NCBI RefSeq assembly: GCF_947179165.1
Contig: NC_077248.1
Coordinates: forward strand, 49,440,232 to 49,504,231
Direction: 5' to 3'
Source: Solanum dulcamara
Taxonomy: Eukaryota; Streptophyta; Magnoliopsida; Solanales; Solanaceae
Length of the DNA stretch: 64,000 nucleotides
The notes under the pieces were generated by a model. It was not told the origin of the DNA. It saw nothing but the letters and a program-made list of their open reading frames with translations, and ran no database searches. Below, one piece after another: positions 1 through 13,700 of the stretch (position 1 is the stretch's first letter; every line of letters starts with the position of its first letter). The position numbers and the translations under genes are program-made.

Positions 1-1655
1 CACGGATTGTGGTGTGCAACCATGGTAGAGATTCAGAAGCTCAATATGCAAAGGACAAACCACAATGGAGGAACACGGACCGTGGTGAGCACCATAGGTC
101 GTGTATCCCTCTATGGTAAGCCCTCCCCAAGACCCTCATGATTTTTCCCAAGGCATGGTCCATGGAAGACCACCATGGGCCATGGAGACTTTCACGGATC
201 ATGTAGTGGTCCGTGGTGTCCACCTCTACAGGCCTCCTATAGGACCTGCACTATGGCCACATTTTATGGGCCATGAAGCTTTTCACGGACTGTCGAGGTG
301 TCTGGGAAGAAACTTCAAAGACTACCCTATAAGTCCTTTTTCCAAATCTTTCTAAGTCCCATACCATGGGATCCTACCAGGGAACGTAGTGACCACCACA
401 ATAGTGAAGGGCCCCGTGAAGCGTCTTCTGGCTAGATTTTTAAAGGGGTATTTTGATCCTTTCCTATGTTTTAACCCAAAGTGAGGTCATTTTGAAGGTA
501 TATTTCACCTATATAAGAGACCCCTAAGTCTTTCAACACTCATTCACTCTCACTCACATTCTAAGAACAAAAACCCTAATCTCCCAAGTTCTCTCAAGTC
601 TTTCGCCATTTTCAAGAAAGGTTCTAGAGTTGTACTCCAAGAAGATCAAGCCTCCATTCTTCTCTAAGTTTTGCATTAAAGATTTTACTCCTCAAAGTAT
701 GTGGGTTTTCAGCAATGGGTCCTTCTACCCATGGAGCCCAAATATTTTTTTAAACTAGTTTTTCAATTTTAAATGATGAAATCTTATGGGCTTTTACATA
801 ATGATATATATTGACTCTCAATTTCATGAAACTAATGGGTTGCTAAGGTTCTTATATGAAGGTTTGAAAGTTTATTTTAAAGTGTATATGGTAGGTTCTT
901 TTGAAGATGTTTGATTTTATACATTTATATCATTCTCATGCATACAAGTATTCTTTAAATGTATTTGAAGATCTTTACGAAATGAACCCACCTAGTTTCT
1001 TATGATAAAGTAAAGTCGAAATGAAGTTTGACTCCAATGAATGTTATGAAGTAAATGCTTATGAATGGGAGTCTTTATGAAATGATTGATTGATGAAGGG
1101 ATTCTTAGCCAAAGTAAGGTTTCAATGTGAAAGGACAATTCTCGCATTGAATCAAATGAAAGGTTTTAATGAGTTATTCCACCGATTGATGTGTTAATGA
1201 TAGAGTTATATAATGCTTATGCTATATTAATGTTTAAATTTTATTTCGTGATACTTGACCTAGCACCAAATGTAGCATGTAGATGGGGCTTGACCGAAGG
1301 GGTAGTTAAGTAAAATCTCATGTTACATTAACTATGTGCCCCCATAGGGGTCCTTGTCGGCTATTTTAGGCTAGTGGATCCATGATTAGCCATTAAAGTT
1401 CAAGTTAAAGAATGTTGAAAGTTGATCGGAGTTCTACCTGTCAAGTAGTTATATTTTTGGACATAGTAAAAGATGTTATATTGTTTTTGATATTTATTTA
1501 TATGAAGCCCCTTAGTCCCTATATCCCTTATTTTTCCGCTTGATTTGTTTATCATTAACAAATAAATGCTTAATGAATGCTAATAGGCTTGGGTGAGTAC
1601 CTCTAGGTGTCTCATTCTCTATGTCACGTCTAGGCCCTAGGCTTGGATCGTGACA
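1..1655 (+). mobile_element. LTR, A-like family, 3' part (5' end outside window)
   Basis: The right edge is a typical LTR end, TGACA at 1651-1655. The interior follows the same order as the A LTRs further right: clustered CCATGG and CACGG..CCGTGG dyads (1-420), a TATA box, a leader rich in 'aaaccctaat' and 'ctcaag', a splice-donor-like AAAGTATGTG near 694, then an AT-rich tail. It is more diverged from A than the other A copies. No primer site or internal domain of its own follows. It abuts reversed RT sequence of element D, so it is probably a solo LTR or the edge of an element lying to the left. The matching target duplication would be outside the window. Confidence 0.8.
509..518 (+). promoter_or_regulatory. 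TATA box of the A-like LTR
   Basis: CTATATAAGA lies just downstream of the dyad-rich U3 part and upstream of the leader-like sequence, as expected for the Pol II promoter of an LTR. It is the clearest TATA box I noticed in any LTR here; the A copies at 36196 and 46207 have no comparable one at this place. Confidence 0.6.
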
Positions 1656-2563
1656 AAATAACACTGGAGCTCCCTACAGTGAAGTACTACGCTTGATAAA
1701 GCCTTTACCTAGCAAGTTTTATAGTTAATCCTTCAACTCATTTAGCTCAGCAAGAGTCATTCTATAAAGAGGGATAGATATGGGTTGTGTACCTAATTGC
1801 ATATCTATAGCAAAATCAATTTCCCATTCGGGGGAATACAAGAAAGCTCATCTGGAAGTATATTTGGAAACTCATTATCCACCGGAATAGACCAGAGAGT
1901 TGGTGGTTCTGCATCTATATCCTGAATGCGTACATGATGATAAATACAACCCTTTATAACCATCCTCCTTGCCTTAAGATAGGAAATAAACCTACCTTTT
2001 GACGTTGCTGTACTACCTTTCCATTCTCAAACTGCCTCTCCTAGAAAGTGGAATCTAACAATATTTGTACTACATTAAACATTAGCAAAATAAGTTGCTA
2101 ACCAGTCCATACCCATGATGACGTTGAAATCGATCATCTCTAACTCTACCAAATCTACAAAGATCTGACAATTGATAATTTCTATCATATACCCTCGATA
2201 GACTCTCTTGGCAATAATAGACTCACCAACTGGTGTAGAAATAATAAATGGTCAATTTAATGACTCTGCTACTATACCCAACTTCCCCGTGATAAATGGA
2301 GTAACGTAGGATAGAGTAGATTCAGGATCTATCAAAATATAAACATAATAAGAGCAGATAATCAATGAATTTGTCATAACATCAAGTGATGACTCTAAAT
2401 TTTGTCCATCAACAAGAGCATATGTACGGTTCTGGACACTTCCAGAACTAGATGTTCCCTCTCTGCCTCTATCTCTACCTTTACTTGTTGAAATTTGGGG
2501 TCCACGAGCTGTAGAGTATGCTAATAAAGAGAAACCTACTACTAACCCTATTGGTTGACCCAT
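1656..2563 (-). pseudogene. Element D protease and start of reverse transcriptase (gypsy), broken
   Basis: Minus-strand remnant of a Ty3/gypsy polyprotein. An open stretch at 2252-2563 holds the aspartic protease; its active-site motif reads LIDPESTLSY, with Glu in place of the usual Gly, followed by a typical VTPF stretch. Downstream (towards lower coordinates) the reading continues with stops: a GMDWL motif after the protease, a VNEFP..PDELS motif at the protease-RT linker, and then the first residues of RT (GAPVLF), where it is cut off by the LTR ending at 1655. The RT core, RNase H and integrase are not seen here. The family (Tekay/Del-like) is judged from these motifs by eye. Not functional. 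Confidence 0.8.
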
Positions 2564-3672
2564 ACCTCTTTAACCTATGGTCGGGTAGTTCCTCCACTCA
2601 TTCCCCTCTTATCTACAAGAGTAACATCATGTGGAACCCTGCCTGCACCTCTCAAAATATATCTTACTGCAAGTAACACAATGAGGTGGGGCTAGCCCAT
2701 CCTAGCATAAACTCCTCTACTACCGAGAGCTGATGCTCATGAACCATCACCTGGGCCTAATTGTCCTCGATGATCAATTCTACTACCCTAGAACTGCTAC
2801 GGTGGAGGTCTAGGTGGCCTACTAGAATATCTAGGTCTGGGACTACCCTAAAACTCTCCCTGTGAACCAGTGGTCCTATCCCTCTTCTACTTCTCTCTCT
2901 TGACCCTTTCACTCATATACTATTGATGTCAACGGTCCTCTATGCCCTGTGCAAAGGCCTAAATTCGTGAGATATCCATACTACCATTTAGTGTGGCAGT
3001 AGAATAAGCGTCGATATAGTATGAATCAATACCTCCAACAAATCTATTTACCCTGTCATGCATCATATCAACAAATACTGGTGCATATCTATCCAAGTAA
3101 TTAAATCTTAGCCCGTACTCTTGAACACTCATGTTGCGCTGTCGAAGGTACAGAAACTGATCTACCCGGGCATCCTTAATCTCTCGAGGCAAATAGTGAT
3201 CTATGAAAGATTCTATAAATATATATGAAGTGGGTAGAGGTGAATATTTTCCCCTAGACCTTTCCCAACTCTCATACCATATTACTACAATATCACGTAA
3301 TCAAAATATTACTAACTCAACTGACTCTATCGTTGAGGCATACATGACCCTGAAGATCCTATGAAGCTTATAAACAAAGTGTTGAGGGTCCTCTCTACGA
3401 TCTTTCCCTATAAATTGTGGAGGATTTAAAGTAAAAAATTCATGAGCTCTTAAACTTCCGCGCCCTTCAAAAAGTCCAAAAATATCTAGTGCAACCGGTT
3501 GGCGCTATGCAGCTACTAATTATGCTAAAATACATACTGCACTCTTTATATCCTGATTAGATGGAATGGGAGAACTAAGAGGTGGTGCTGATCGTAGGGC
3601 CGGGGTCCTGTAGCCCTCACCTACAACTATATCTAGCCCTTGGATAGTTGCAGTCTGTCTAGTGTCAACCAT
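2564..3672 (-). pseudogene. Element D gag, broken
   Basis: Minus-strand gypsy gag. The likely start is the ATG whose complement is at 3670-3672, giving MVDTRQ. Reading on, with scattered stops and one frame change, the sequence has a capsid-type core (PPQFIGK, then DPQHFVYKLHRIF), and an open segment at 2959-3192 beginning in LPREIKDARV that contains the SVQEYGLRFNYLDRYAP motif. After this comes a basic, Pro/Arg-rich linker (PRPRYSSRPPRPPP). The zinc-knuckle region expected near 2640-2760 is degraded beyond confident reading. It lies directly downstream of the D primer site and LTR, the normal gag position. The stops make it non-functional. Confidence 0.8.
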
Positions 3673-3867
3673 CTCTTTCTGTAAACAAATATCAATTATA
3701 AGCTGAAAAACTCACTTAAGACACCGCTCTAAACCACAAGGTTAGCAAAACAAGGATGACCGTTCTAATATGCCCTGTAGACTCTTGCTTATAGAATGTG
3801 GAGTACAACACATTTATAAACAAGATTCTACTAGACACAGCCTGCAGACTCCCTAGAATACGAAGTT

Positions 3868-3880
3868 GCTCTGATACCAA
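3868..3880 (-). other. Primer-binding site of element D (initiator Met tRNA)
   Basis: Complement reads TTGGTATCAGAGC, the usual initiator-methionine tRNA primer site of plant LTR elements. It is 3 nt from the LTR edge at 3884. This fixes D on the minus strand and 3884-6139 as its 5' LTR. Confidence 0.9.
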
Positions 3881-3883
3881 GTT

Positions 3884-6139
3884 TGTCACGCCCTAAACTC
3901 AAGGGGCAAAACTGGCACCTAATGCAAAAACTCAAGCCCGATCCAACTCTGTTGAACCATTTTCTTCAAGCGCATGCCAACTACATGCAATCAAGAAAGC
4001 AAACAAGTATATCTCGGCTTAAAATTAAGCCACCAACCGGTAAGGCCCCTATCAAAAGATCTATAAAAGCAACAGCTCCCAACATTTCATATGAAGTAAT
4101 AGTAACCTAACACATAAGTCCTAATTGGGTCGTCGAGGCCACCATGATGTTTGTACCGATACTAAAATCAGGTATATATAAGGAAAATATGCCAAACAGC
4201 TAACAAGTCTCAATAACCTAACAACTAGACCAACATGGCCATAACATAGCTATACAACCCACACACTAGTCTGCAAGCCTCTAAGAGTGGTAAAGCTTGG
4301 CGGGACTGGGCCGCGGCCTAAACAAAAAGAATATATATACAACAAAAACTAACAAACCTCTAAACTCTGGTAGCTTCATAAGAAAGGGGTTAGCCAACCA
4401 GCTAGAAGTCATCCCTACTACTGAAAAAGTCTATATAGGCATCTGTCAGGACCTGCAGTCATGAATACAATGCCCCCAAGAAATGGGGCATCAGTACAAA
4501 ATAATGTACCAAGTATAAAAGGCGATAAGCTATGAGTAGGTATTATAATATATTGAGAGTAATCAGATAAATGGATTAATATTAAGATATGCGTACTAAC
4601 CTGCTTCAGAATCTAAACATATAAAAAATAATCAAGCAACAACCTGACCAAGCCCCCATAAGCTCAACAGGTACAAACAACATCCAAGACAACCTACCTA
4701 GGCCCCCATAATCCCATAAGGTGCCAACTCAATCTATATACCCCTATCACTAGTCCGCTAGCCCCGTAGGCAGCCACATATCCCTTTTAGGCAATAATAT
4801 AGCCCTGTAAGAAGCACATAGCCCTTTTAGGCATCAATATAACCGTGTAGTCAACTCATACACAACTCATAGCCCTCTTGGTGACAGCATTGCTCGTAGG
4901 CAACACATAGCTTTCTCAGTCATCAATATAGCCCCGTAGGCAAGTCATAACCCTCTTAGGAAATATGATAGATCTATAGGTAGCACATAGCCTTTTTAGG
5001 CAATGATCACATTCTTGAAGTTAACCACAGTATCCCCAAGGCAACAGTAATAATTTAATAGGCTAAAAGGGAGCAATTAAGCTATAAGCAACCTATACAA
5101 ATATTCTCTAAGTCGTACCTAGCATAGGGATGCGACTAAGAGAATGCAAATCCCGACAATGGAGTATTACAACTACTCAAGAAACCAACAACTGACAAAC
5201 TTTCCTTCAAGTATAACAATGATAACAACACCTTCTCATATTGCCCCTAAGCTTTATCGAAGTATGCCGAAGGAAGGAAGATCCTTAACATACCTTTTTC
5301 GATTACTTCATTTAGCTTGTTGACTTATTTCCAAATCCCTCCCTAATACTATAACATGAAATGTTTACAATCAGCCCACGAATATAAGGTACCACGACAA
5401 TACGACAAAAGATATGGATTTTTGTCGCAAATTACTATTTATTGCTTATTGAGGCCAAAATCAATGAAAGAAAAGTCTTACCTTGATCATAAGATCATAA
5501 TATAGGTTGAAACCTTAAAATATATCCAAACCCCAGATTCTTCAACCAAAATGGAGACACGTTACAAAATTGACAAAACTAATTATATCACGATGCCGAG
5601 CTCAACACGTAGAACAACTTCCATCAAGGATAGGTCGGGAAAATTGGTAAATAATTGTGATTTGGGGTCAAAATATGCTTTTTTTAAGCTCCAGCATTTT
5701 TTATTTCAGAAAAAATGAGGAAGATGACCTTAAATAAAGGTTCCATCGACTTGGGCCCACTTGAGGTTCTTGCTTGCATTATCTCGCAAAAATCCAAGTA
5801 TCTCTCTATTTTGAAGTCGTATTGACAAATGGTTTGGTACGTTGGAAACTAGACTCTTGGACCTTCGATTTGTTAGGTCATGGTCTCCATAAATCTTAAT
5901 TTATTGGGAGAAAACCTCTGAGATATTTGACCCAAAATTCAGAGAATTCTCTATAAAGGAACTTACAATAATTTTCACCAACTTTTATTTTTCAACCCAC
6001 TAAACCACAAAACTTAAAATAAGAACCTTGAACACTTAAAATATAACATACCATATAATTTTTAATTTATTAATCACTCTCGTGTCTTGTCGCGAAGATA
6101 CGAGCTAATTTAGATGTTTCGAAAAGATGGGGTAATACA
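3884..6139 (-). mobile_element. 5' LTR of element D
   Basis: Reading on the minus strand, the LTR starts TGTATTACCCC (6139 downward) and ends GGGCGTGACA (3884), next to the primer site. Length is 2256 bp. It contains a six-unit tandem repeat. Beyond 6139 the sequence switches to LTR A (CCCTAATTT..), so CCCTA at 6140-6144 is the presumed target duplication; its partner would lie left of the window with D's 3' half. Confidence 0.85.
4761..5008 (-). repeat. Tandem repeat, six units of about 40 bp, in LTR D
   Basis: Units begin near 4761, 4801, 4841, 4891, 4930 and 4970. Each has a 'gccccgtaggca' part followed by 'cacatagccctcttaggca' and ends in 'atcaatat' or similar. Unit 3 is about 10 bp longer. 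Units differ at several positions, so the array is not recent. Confidence 0.75.
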
Positions 6140-7026
6140 CCCTAATTTAATGAATTTGCATTGGATCTTCTTTTTTATGATATATCTTAAGATTATTCAT
6201 CAAATTATGCATAATACACATCTTGTTGCATGCTTTCAAGTTGAATTTTAAAGGCCCATATTATATGTTATTTCAAGTATGTTTTGAAGGAACTACGATC
6301 ATGATTTTCAAGGGATTTTAATGAAATCTTTATAAAGCACTACCAAGGTTTATGAATGATCCATGAAAGATTATGAATGATATTTCAATGATGTTTTAAG
6401 CAAGAATTTAAATTATAATAAGGTATTTCTCACACAATCATGTTAAAGAAGTACAAAGTTTATGATGGAATTTCCTCACACATTCATTATTAAGATGATG
6501 AATGGGCGATTCTTATGTTTATATTATAATGTTGGACTGGTGTCTATTATAGCCCTTCCCAATGAAGCTAATGACTATGCTTTCATGAAATTTTGTTGGG
6601 ATAATTACTAAACACATAGAGGAATTTAAGATGGGGTTCGATCCCGTAGCCAAAGTAGTTACCCAAGGGAATTCTAGTAACAACCTTAGTCCCTAAATAC
6701 ATTGCCCACATAGGTTTAAAAGTACCAATATGGAGAAGCTAGTGGATCCACATATAGCATAATGATAGAGTAAGCACCATCACAAAGTTCTACCTTGGCA
6801 AGTACCCTCCCCTTTCTCGGTGTGGGAGTACATCAAATATCATGTTATACCTCGCATGATCTTATTTATCAGTAAAAGGTCCTATCCCACACAAAAGGTT
6901 TATGTAAAGTTATAAATCCTCACAATGATTTTTTTGATGTATTGACCATATAATTATGATAATTTAAATGTTTTTAAGGCTTTACTCATGTATTAAGATA
7001 ATGGTCATGCATCCCATGTTCATATT
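6140..7026 (+). mobile_element. LTR A fragment, middle part
   Basis: Closely matches the middle of the A2 3' LTR (from about 46961), including the 'tttgcattgg' stretch and the 'gcaagtaccctcccctttctc' region in shortened form. The left end is cut by D (CCCTA duplication) and the right end by F (ATATT duplication). It resumes at 18175. Confidence 0.85.
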
Positions 7027-10000
7027 TGTCATGACCCAACCCCGTGGGCAATGACTAGAGCCCGAACTGGACATTCGTATATACACCTGTCAGTAACTAA
7101 ACATGATAGGGGACTTATACGGGCAGAACGTCGCCTCAAAATATTCATATATATATATCAAAACCACCTATCTAATGAGGAGTCACAATCGTCAAAAGAT
7201 AACATAGTATGAAAATCAACAAGGCTATCATTACATGTAGGAACGTCCCGCTATATATCATATATAGACATGTAAGACGACAAGGCTGCCACTACACATC
7301 ACATTCCAAATATACATGGATATACGCAAGCCGGTAAGGCAGCCACTATGAATGGGAACGTTTTAAAATATTAGTCATACTAGTACAGTTGGATAACATC
7401 TATATATAACCCACACATATATTCCTATAGACCTCTAAGAATATCAATAATAACATATGATGGGACAAGGCCCCACCGTACTCCTGAATAAACAAATATA
7501 TACATCATAAGGTTGATATCAAACATCAACACTCTGGAATAATGGAGCACTTTCAAAATAGCTGGATGGAAATCCTAAGCTGGCGGATCCCTCAAAATGA
7601 GTATTTGTACCTGCGGGCATAAAATGTAGCCTCCAAAAAGAGGGGGTCAGTACGACATATGTACTGAGTATATAAAACATAAAATACCATAAAGGAGATC
7701 ATATTCGAAAGAGGAAATTAGGAAATAAGTATAATACCGATAATCAAGAAATCACTGTACATGTGCCTTATGAAATAAAATCATGCATGATCATATCATA
7801 TATCATATTCGATTCATTATAGACTCGGTAAATCTGTCATATACATGTATATCATATTTATCCCATCATGAGGCTCGGCACTATCATCATATCACCATGT
7901 CATCATATCATATCATCATCATATATATATATATATATCATACCTAACCCTCTCTAGTGAGGGACTTAGTGAATAATGCAGTAAAGTTATGCACGAATAC
8001 ATACTCAGCCCGGGACTCGGTGAAAGATACATTAAGACATGCATGAGTAGAGTAGTGAGTAACCATATGCATTTAAATCATCATTTAAGACTTAATGGAA
8101 TAATCAAAACAAACCATTATTTGAAAATCAGGACGGTAGTCATTTCAACTACTCTTTGATTGTCGTTAGTCATTATGCCAAACACGAATTATACCGAAAT
8201 ATGTATTGTACCAAAATATAAATTATACCAACTAGGATGGCTAGAATCATACTCATGAGACAAGACATAACAATATAAATTCTGGAAACCAAGAACGTTA
8301 GCCATCCGAATGTATCTAAGAATAGGAGTTTCTTTGGAATTTAAGTATGCGTTGCCCGTTTGTTTCATATGGATCATGCCAACAGGAAGAAAGGTTAGCT
8401 TTACATACCTTTAGCGTTTACTTGCGCTCAATACATATATGCTTCTCAATATTGTATCAACCTATATTAAAACATTACGCACTACGATTAAGCCATGGAA
8501 AGGCATAAAATATACTTTATTGTTAGTAGGTTATTTCTAGGGGAAAAAACTGGACAACCCTCCCCTTAAAGTCATCACCCTTTTTTGAGTATATAAAATC
8601 AAAACTAGGTTTTAGAGCCTGAATGAAAGTTTCAGATCTATAAAATAGCTTTCCAGAACATCTTCAATGACTCAAAATGGAGCTTTCCATAAAGAGTTAT
8701 GCTAAATTTACTAACAGCAGTCCCATCCAAAAATGGGTTTGCAAAACACAAAAATCTGGGCAGCAACTCCCTTATACTACTCATTTTCTCCACTTCCAAA
8801 TAAGCCATACAATCACCAAGCAACATCCATAATCACACATTCAAATGCCATGTCAAGACAATCTAAGACGATATTCAAAAATACTCCAAATAACCTACAT
8901 ACAACTACTACATCTTCCAATTATCCTTAATGATCCATAGTCTTAACATTTTATTGATATAATCCTAAAACAGCCCAACCAACATATAATGCAACATATA
9001 ACCTTAATTATCATTAATCTTCCAAGCTCAACAAGAACAACAACAACCTATCAAAACAGCCCCTAACCAACAACATAAAGATTGCTCAAAAACCTTATGA
9101 ACACTTACAACAAGCCACGCAAACCACCTACAATTTTTACACCTTATTTCATACTACTTTTCATCCAATTTTTGTGGCCTATAACAGCAACCACACACAA
9201 CCACAACATCATTCATTCATATACAAAAAATTCATGTTAATATCACCACAAGTTCTACAACAAATTCAACCTCATCCTTAACCATTTAATTCCTTCATTC
9301 TCATCACAAAATCCATAACAATAACAATCCAATACTAAGCAAAATTAATTCATCCTTTTCTATACCAAGCAGCCTCAAACATCTCCTACCATGCCTCAAC
9401 ATCAACACCCATAATTTCATATATTCATCACTCATTTATCAACTTACACAAGCTTCAATTACCTTCAAGATGAGGGAAAAATGAAAAAGGAGATGAAATC
9501 TTACCTTAGGCTTTTATGACACAATTTGCTTAAAACCTTGAGGACGTGGTCAAAAATGTTTTTGCTTTTCTAATGGATCCATCCTTGCTTCCATGAACTT
9601 GAATAATCACCACACTTAACCTCTCAATTTCTTCCTCACTCTCTAGCTTGTCCGCCTCTCTCTTTCTCTACACTTCTATTGCTTCTCTCTATCTTCATTT
9701 GTTGAAGATGAGAGTTCTTCCTTCTTGGAGAACTCTCTAGAGTTGGAAAAGAAGTGGTTTTAGATTTTTGTCAATAAGGGGACCAAGTGGCTGCCCAAGA
9801 GGTCTAATTGTCCCTTACAAAAAAGTGGGCCAATAGAAATTGGCCATATGGAAGTGGGGGACCACTTTTTATTCCACTAATTAACTTAATTCATCTTAAT
9901 TAATCCCAAATTCCCACATAATAATCCAACCATGGTTAATTAATTCATAATATCAACTAATATATTCTAATTAGAATTAGAAATTAAAGATTTCTACCTC

Positions 10001-10757
10001 GTGTCTAAAGATGATCCCGTCTTTAACTTGAGTCAATTCTCTTGAGACTGACTCAACGTATGAAAATACAGAATATAACCGTCCACTAGCTCGCGAATAG
10101 TCTAATGCATAAAATCATGGAATATAACAATTATCATTTTGTTTATGACATGTTTTTGAACCTACTTATAGTGATAAAGGGCGGTGGAGTGGTCCGGTCA
10201 CGTGTCCACCACGTGTTAGGCTTTCTAATTGCGGTCAACGCATTTGTTCCGTAAAATAGTCATATCTTTTGATACCTATATCGAATAAATTACCACAACC
10301 TATGGTTAGAACGATAATCCAATTATATACAACTTTTATTTTGTGAGGTTTTCCAAGTTACCAAATCATGATGATGTTATGGTCTCTCCAAATCAGATCG
10401 CCCAAAAACATAACTTAGAAACATTTTTTTGGAGGGCTTACACTGGATTTGGCCCAAGGTTCCTTCTTGAGTTGTGTTTAACTTCACATATATTATTCAT
10501 ATAACTTATAATATGTCATTTTTATATATATAAAAATTCCATCAAGTGGGCCCCACCTTAGCTCATGATTACATGGGCTATATATCTTTTAACATACCAT
10601 TCCAATCATGTTGTACAAACTCCAACTATTATACTCATGCTATTCTCATACTAATACGGTATAATTTCATTCTTTATACTCGTAATATTTTCTCCTCCTC
10701 GAACTCACATTAAGCCATCAGTAGCTTTAGTAATACGGAATTTTCTGGGGTGTAACA
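7027..10757 (-). repeat. 3' LTR of element F
   Basis: Minus-strand reading starts TGTTACACC and ends GGGTCATGACA. It matches 14439-18169 along its whole length, including AT microsatellites (7921-7938 here) and three spaced 'aaggctgccactac' type units near 7220-7350. Short open frames here, such as 8638-8826, are not conserved as protein and are not genes. Confidence 0.92.
10199..10215 (-). promoter_or_regulatory. Paired G-boxes (CACGTG) in F 3' LTR
   Basis: Two CACGTG hexamers begin at 10199 and 10210, 11 bp apart, about 550 bp inside the LTR start in element orientation. G-box and ABRE cores are bound by plant bZIP and bHLH factors (established knowledge). The same pair is kept in the other LTR. 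Confidence 0.5.
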
Positions 10758-10773
10758 TCTTTTCCCCCTTTGG
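10758..10773 (-). other. Polypurine tract of element F
   Basis: Complement is a purine run, CCAAAGGGGGAAAAGA, ending exactly at the 3' LTR start. Just upstream is the GAGGACGAATGTTCC type stretch that often precedes this site in plant gypsy elements. Confidence 0.85.
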
Positions 10774-13700
10774 AACATTCGTCCTCGAATGTTAAATAGA
10801 TTATAAAGTCCCAATATTTTCTCAAGTGTTCTCATAGTTAATTATGCCCTTCACATACCTCCTCTATTTGTCAATTCGCTTTAGTTCATTATAACGCATT
10901 CCAGGTTCTACAAGTAAAATGAAATTTCAAAGGGGATAACATTTTTGTACTCTAATATTCTTGCTTTACTCTATTGTGACAATCCGTATTTTTGAAATCA
11001 TCGGCATCATGTGTTACTTTCTGACTTTCTCTTGAAGGTCTTAACCTATCATTTGCTTTTACTTCTTAATCTCGGTTTTTGGGTTGGCTATCAACTAAAG
11101 TTAGGATTTCCTCATGTTATAACTTTACCATCATCCAGTAACCAGTAACCCGCTTGTTCTGATTGTCTTGATTAAATTATTTCATAATTTCTTTTATCTT
11201 AACAGGCAATACTTTAGGCATAATATCTTGATTCGTTTCCCTATTTTTGACTTAAACTTTTCTATTTCCCCTTTACTCAAATTTCCTCTTAGTTCTCCTA
11301 CCATGCATCCTATTGCAATATTTGTGCAAACATGTGTAGGTGCTTAGATCAGCCCATAAAATACCTTAACGTCACCACCCGAGTCTTTAGGCAGACCCTA
11401 TATTTTATCTTACCTCTTTCAGTTGATATCAGGGCTCATCTAAGGCCTTTGCCCTCATTACTAATTATATCCTTGTAGTTTTTTCTCAAACCATCTTATA
11501 CATTTCTTTGATGTATCTGAAATATTGGAATCACATTGTTGTTACTTAATTCTTATTCTTTTTATCAAGTAATCACTTGATCTCACCCTTAGCATACCAT
11601 ATTCTTAGGTTGCATACTATTCTTATACCATTTGTACAAAGTGCGCTCAATCTTAATCATCATCTTTCCTTCTCATGGCTTATTCAACTCTACATATCTT
11701 ATTGTACTAACACTCATTTGCTATCTATTTTTCCATAATTGTTTCCCTTTCTTTACTTACCATTCAATTATATCACATTCTAGCATATGAGAGATTTCTT
11801 ATCCTTCCTCCCTTGCAACTTGTATGTCACAATATCATTAGCCAATAACTCTGCTGCCAACATCTTAACCTTTAATCCAGTATAGCCTTGCTATCCTTTA
11901 TAATATCTTTAAGTTATTCGTTACTATTCTCTTGTTGTATTCATCCCTTTGTTTTTTTGGCATCCATCTTTTGATATCATACTATTCAAGAACTTTACCA
12001 ATAACCCTTAGCACTGTCTGAAATATTATCTTGGTTTCTATCCGTTTATTGCTGGCTTTTAGATCTTACTAACTTGTTCCAGCATGGAATCTCATTTGAA
12101 ATTTAAGTGTTCACGTTAACGTGTTGCAGTGTCAGTTGATTTCACTTTACCCTTGTATTTTTCTTATCCTCTTCCCCCCTTTAGGGTGTACCCATATGAT
12201 TATCTGTTTACATTCTACTCTATGCTCCCATTTCAAATTTCTAAATACATATGATTCTTTTCCAATACATTTGGTATACTGCACCATATCCATATCTTCC
12301 TTTATATCATCTATAACTTAGATTACCCATGTACGAAACTTTAACACAATCATGAGGTGCTTAGAATTCTCGATATATAGTATAAAATCTAATCTGATTA
12401 TTGGTACTTGAGTAATATAATTAATGTCGCAATTTATCCAAAGCCACATTCCATTCATCCCAATCAATAATTAGCTAGTGTTTATAATCATTTTATATTT
12501 CTGATGATAAGTGTTCCAAGCTTTGTTATAATATTATCTTTATCCCAACAGATGTGACTTGTTACTCTAATAGGTTCACAATACATCAGTTATTTCACAA
12601 ATCTAAAATCTTTGTCCTTTAAGAATCTCACTATTGTTCTGAGGTAAAGTCATATATACGCAATACTCCTTTATGCTTCATGTGCTTTCACCCTTATTAT
12701 GTATCCAATGCTAACTTCTAATCTTACTCAAAAGCATATCAAATTTATTTTAATAGAGGTCTTGTCTTATCACATTTTTATCATACTACACCTTTAGTTC
12801 GTAGCTATCTATTTCTCTTTTTGTCCCATACTCACACTTAATTAATTGCATCTATCTTGAGTGCTTCCTTTAGTATTCCTTTCATTTCTCCAGTCTATGT
12901 CCATCTTTTATTTTATGCATGAAGAATTTCATGCTACCTATATATCCGTCGGAAAACACTACTTTTACATAACCTCTTTCTCATTTTCAAAATATATTTT
13001 GTTCATCTCTATTTATTCTTATCATACCAATCATTTCTGGTATTCATTCTATCTTTACCATTGTTATCACTTGACTTTCTATTTTGAACTTTCCCTATAG
13101 AATTTTGTAAGTCTTTCTTATTCATTCTTTATTTGATTTTCCGTTTCCCACAAATCACATCATATGCTTTATTTATTTCCTTGCTAGGCTTTACTCATTT
13201 CAATAACAATTCTTATGGTATTCACATTATATTTTGTTCGTAATTCATCCTATAACGTAATGCTTCTTAACCTTATTGATGATTCTTACTATGTTTGAAT
13301 TACACTCCCTAGACTAGGAGTACTCAACCCTTCACCCTTTTTGATCAATCTTATCCTTAATAGCTCACAAATTTATGTTTTTCTTCAACAAATTCCATCT
13401 CCAATTAATTGGTTAAAAACTAATAAAATATTACTATGAATCATTCTCCAACCACTACCAAACGAAAAATAGAATCCAACAAGCACCACCAGATTTCTTA
13501 GTGCTTGATGCACCTGGTTTACCTCCAGGCTTATTCTTGAATCATGAATGAATTATTTAATTCATAAATTACTTGTCGAATGCTTTGTATTCTTCAATTG
13601 AAAGTGAAATTTAATTGTTGGACGTTTTTCCCTTCAACATGAGCTTTTTCTAAGGCAATATGTGGTTGGGACGTATTCTGATCCGTTCAAATGAATTCTA

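Noticed and set aside
3883..4110. 75-codon plus-strand frame at the LTR D edge
   Set aside because: Runs over the LTR end and is explained by LTR sequence.
4761..5008. CRISPR-like array
   Set aside because: Units are adjacent and diverged with no unique spacers, in plant nuclear DNA; it is a tandem repeat.
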